Assembly (NCBI GenBank): GCA_028714615.1
Contig: JAQTMA010000240.1
Location: forward strand, 1-6,088
Origin: Anaerolineaceae bacterium
GTDB lineage: Bacteria > Chloroflexota > Anaerolineae > Anaerolineales > Anaerolineaceae
DNA: 6,088 nucleotides
Direction: 5' to 3'
Shown here: positions 5,140-6,088 of the stretch, one piece after another
How the letters are laid out: each line of letters begins with the position of its first letter
How positions within the stretch are numbered: the first letter of the stretch is position 1
Notes under the pieces: model-generated
The model's input: only the letters and a program-made list of their open reading frames with translations
Databases searched by the model: none
What the model was told of the DNA's origin: nothing
Position numbers and translations under genes: made by a program

Positions 5140-6088
5140 ATGCGAACGCTGCGTACCTACCTCCCCGCTGCGGCGCTATCTGCCGCTGGCCTGGTCCTGA
5201 TCGCTCTGTTCTTTTTCCCATCTAATCAGGCCAAACAGCCCGTTCCGCCTGTCCCCGTCCAGGTGTGGGCTTCGGGCGCCCAGGTCTCTGTTCAGAGTTC
5301 AGATCGGATTCCGGCCAACCTGCTGGTTCAGGCCGGTCTGCGGCTCTTCCCGGGCGACCGGCTGCTCTTGGGAGGCCGGGAGATCTCCCCCTATACAGCC
5401 CTGACGACCTCCAGCGCGCTGCTGCAGGTCATCACCGGCACACCGGTCACACTGACAGAAGGCGCCAACCAGCGCACTTTTTCCTCGAGCGCCGCGACCC
5501 TGGGCGAGGCCTTGTGGCAGGCGGGCGTGCGCTGGGACCCTTCCGACCGGCTGGATCCTGCGCCCGAAACTCCCCTGGACCATCCTCTCCAGGTGACCCT
5601 GCGCCGGGCGATCCCGTTGACGATCACGCAGGGCGATCGAACGCTAAAGCTGCGATCGGCCGCTACCCGCGTGGGTGAAGCCCTGGCGGAAGCCGGCCTG
5701 TCTTTGCAAGGCCTGGATACCACTCAACCGGCCGAGAGCCAACCCGTCCCGGCGGACGGGCGCATCCATGTGGTGCGGGTTCAGGAGCAGGTATTGCTCG
5801 AACAGAAGACTATCCCTTTCAAGAGCCAGTACCAGGCAGACCCTCAGACCGAGCTGGACCAGCGCAGCGTGCTGCAGCCGGGTGTGACCGGGCTGATCGT
5901 CGCCCGCGTGCGCGTGCGTAAGGAAGATGGCAAAGAGGTCAGCCGGCAGAAAGAAGCGGAGTGGACGGCCCGCGAGCCGAAAGACCAGTTGGTCGGTTAC
6001 GGCACCAAGGTGGTCGTGCATAGCGAGAGCGTGGACGGCGTGACCATCCAGTATTGGCGCAAACTCAATGTATATGCGACCTCTTATT
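5140..6088 (+). CDS. YabE/RpfB-like wall protein with DUF348 repeats, G5 and 3D domain (3' partial)
   Basis: The open frame gives 316 residues and runs off the window. A basic N-terminus (R2, R5) and a hydrophobic segment (about 8-27) form a signal or anchor, followed by a Pro-rich linker. Three ubiquitin-like DUF348-type repeats follow at about 40-98, 99-155 and 156-214, each with the pattern of a hydrophobic strand, helix (LGEALWQAGV; VGEALAEAGL), then a D-x-x-x-P stretch. A G5-type domain spans about 215-291 (PGVTGLIVARV, EDGKEV, GYGTKVVV). The last residues, LNVYATSY, match the start of a 3D domain, the presumed peptidoglycan-cleaving module in this family. The protein probably acts in wall remodelling outside the membrane. 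GC is high (44 of 60 at 5521-5580), unlike the operon upstream, which suggests it is native chromosome. Other frames here, including an open one from 5265 to 5678, are shadows of this gene. Confidence 0.88.
   Translation, partial: MRTLRTYLPAAALSAAGLVLIALFFFPSNQAKQPVPPVPVQVWASGAQVSVQSSDRIPANLLVQAGLRLFPGDRLLLGGREISPYTALTTSSALLQVITGTPVTLTEGANQRTFSSSAATLGEALWQAGVRWDPSDRLDPAPETPLDHPLQVTLRRAIPLTITQGDRTLKLRSAATRVGEALAEAGLSLQGLDTTQPAESQPVPADGRIHVVRVQEQVLLEQKTIPFKSQYQADPQTELDQRSVLQPGVTGLIVARVRVRKEDGKEVSRQKEAEWTAREPKDQLVGYGTKVVVHSESVDGVTIQYWRKLNVYATSY

Noticed and set aside
5265..5678. Plus-strand 137-codon frame rich in Gly, Arg and Pro
   Set aside because: It lies in another frame inside the YabE/RpfB-like gene, whose frame has recognisable DUF348-like, G5 and 3D sequence.
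5644..6021. Minus-strand 125-codon frame at the right end
   Set aside because: High GC makes long antisense frames common; the plus-strand frame here is clearly the coding one.
1..6088. CRISPR array, insertion sequence or transposase
   Set aside because: No regularly spaced repeats, terminal inverted repeats with a transposase, or integrase motifs were seen; the single long repeat pair brackets only the peptide gene.

Overview
The window appears to be bacterial chromosome in which an AT-richer accessory operon lies next to a GC-rich housekeeping-type gene. The right-hand gene encodes a YabE/RpfB-like wall protein (DUF348-like repeats, G5 domain, start of a 3D domain). This protein type is known from monoderm bacteria such as Firmicutes, Actinobacteria and Chloroflexota. 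With the high GC and an apparently leaderless promoter, Chloroflexota (Anaerolineae-like) is my best guess, but that is inference and not proven by the sequence.

Layout. Positions 1-304 hold no convincing complete gene, only a short open stretch on the minus strand at the left edge, a small dyad and a possible promoter. From 305 to 5011 five genes run on the plus strand: a membrane-anchored thioredoxin-fold protein (CSAC active site), a very small secreted Cys/Trp-rich peptide, an ABC ATPase, an ABC permease with a large extracytoplasmic domain that resembles a degenerate M1 peptidase, and a second ABC permease. Genes 1-2 are 17 nt apart, genes 3-4 are 9 nt apart, and genes 4-5 overlap by 4 nt. 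The only sizeable internal gap (86 nt) is between the peptide gene and the ATPase. After a 128-nt intergenic region with a possible terminator and an extended -10 promoter, the YabE/RpfB-like gene starts at 5140 and runs off the right end.

How the genes may work together (inference). The peptide has a signal sequence and, after predicted cleavage, 52 residues with eight cysteines and four tryptophans. The neighbouring thioredoxin-like protein is placed to form or rearrange its disulfides outside the membrane. The ABC complex may export, sense or give immunity to the matured product. The arrangement recalls MauD with the disulfide-rich MauA subunit of methylamine dehydrogenase, and also bacteriocin loci, but it matches neither closely.

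Most unusual feature. The peptide gene is bracketed by a 25-bp inverted repeat (24 of 25 matching). The left arm is the coding end of the thioredoxin gene. The right arm lies just before the ATPase start codon. Read on the minus strand, the right arm encodes the same eight residues, with its one mismatch synonymous, and continues in frame for 14 more codons to a stop. The enclosed peptide gene is also clearly GC-richer than the genes on either side. Together this suggests an invertible or exchanged peptide cassette.
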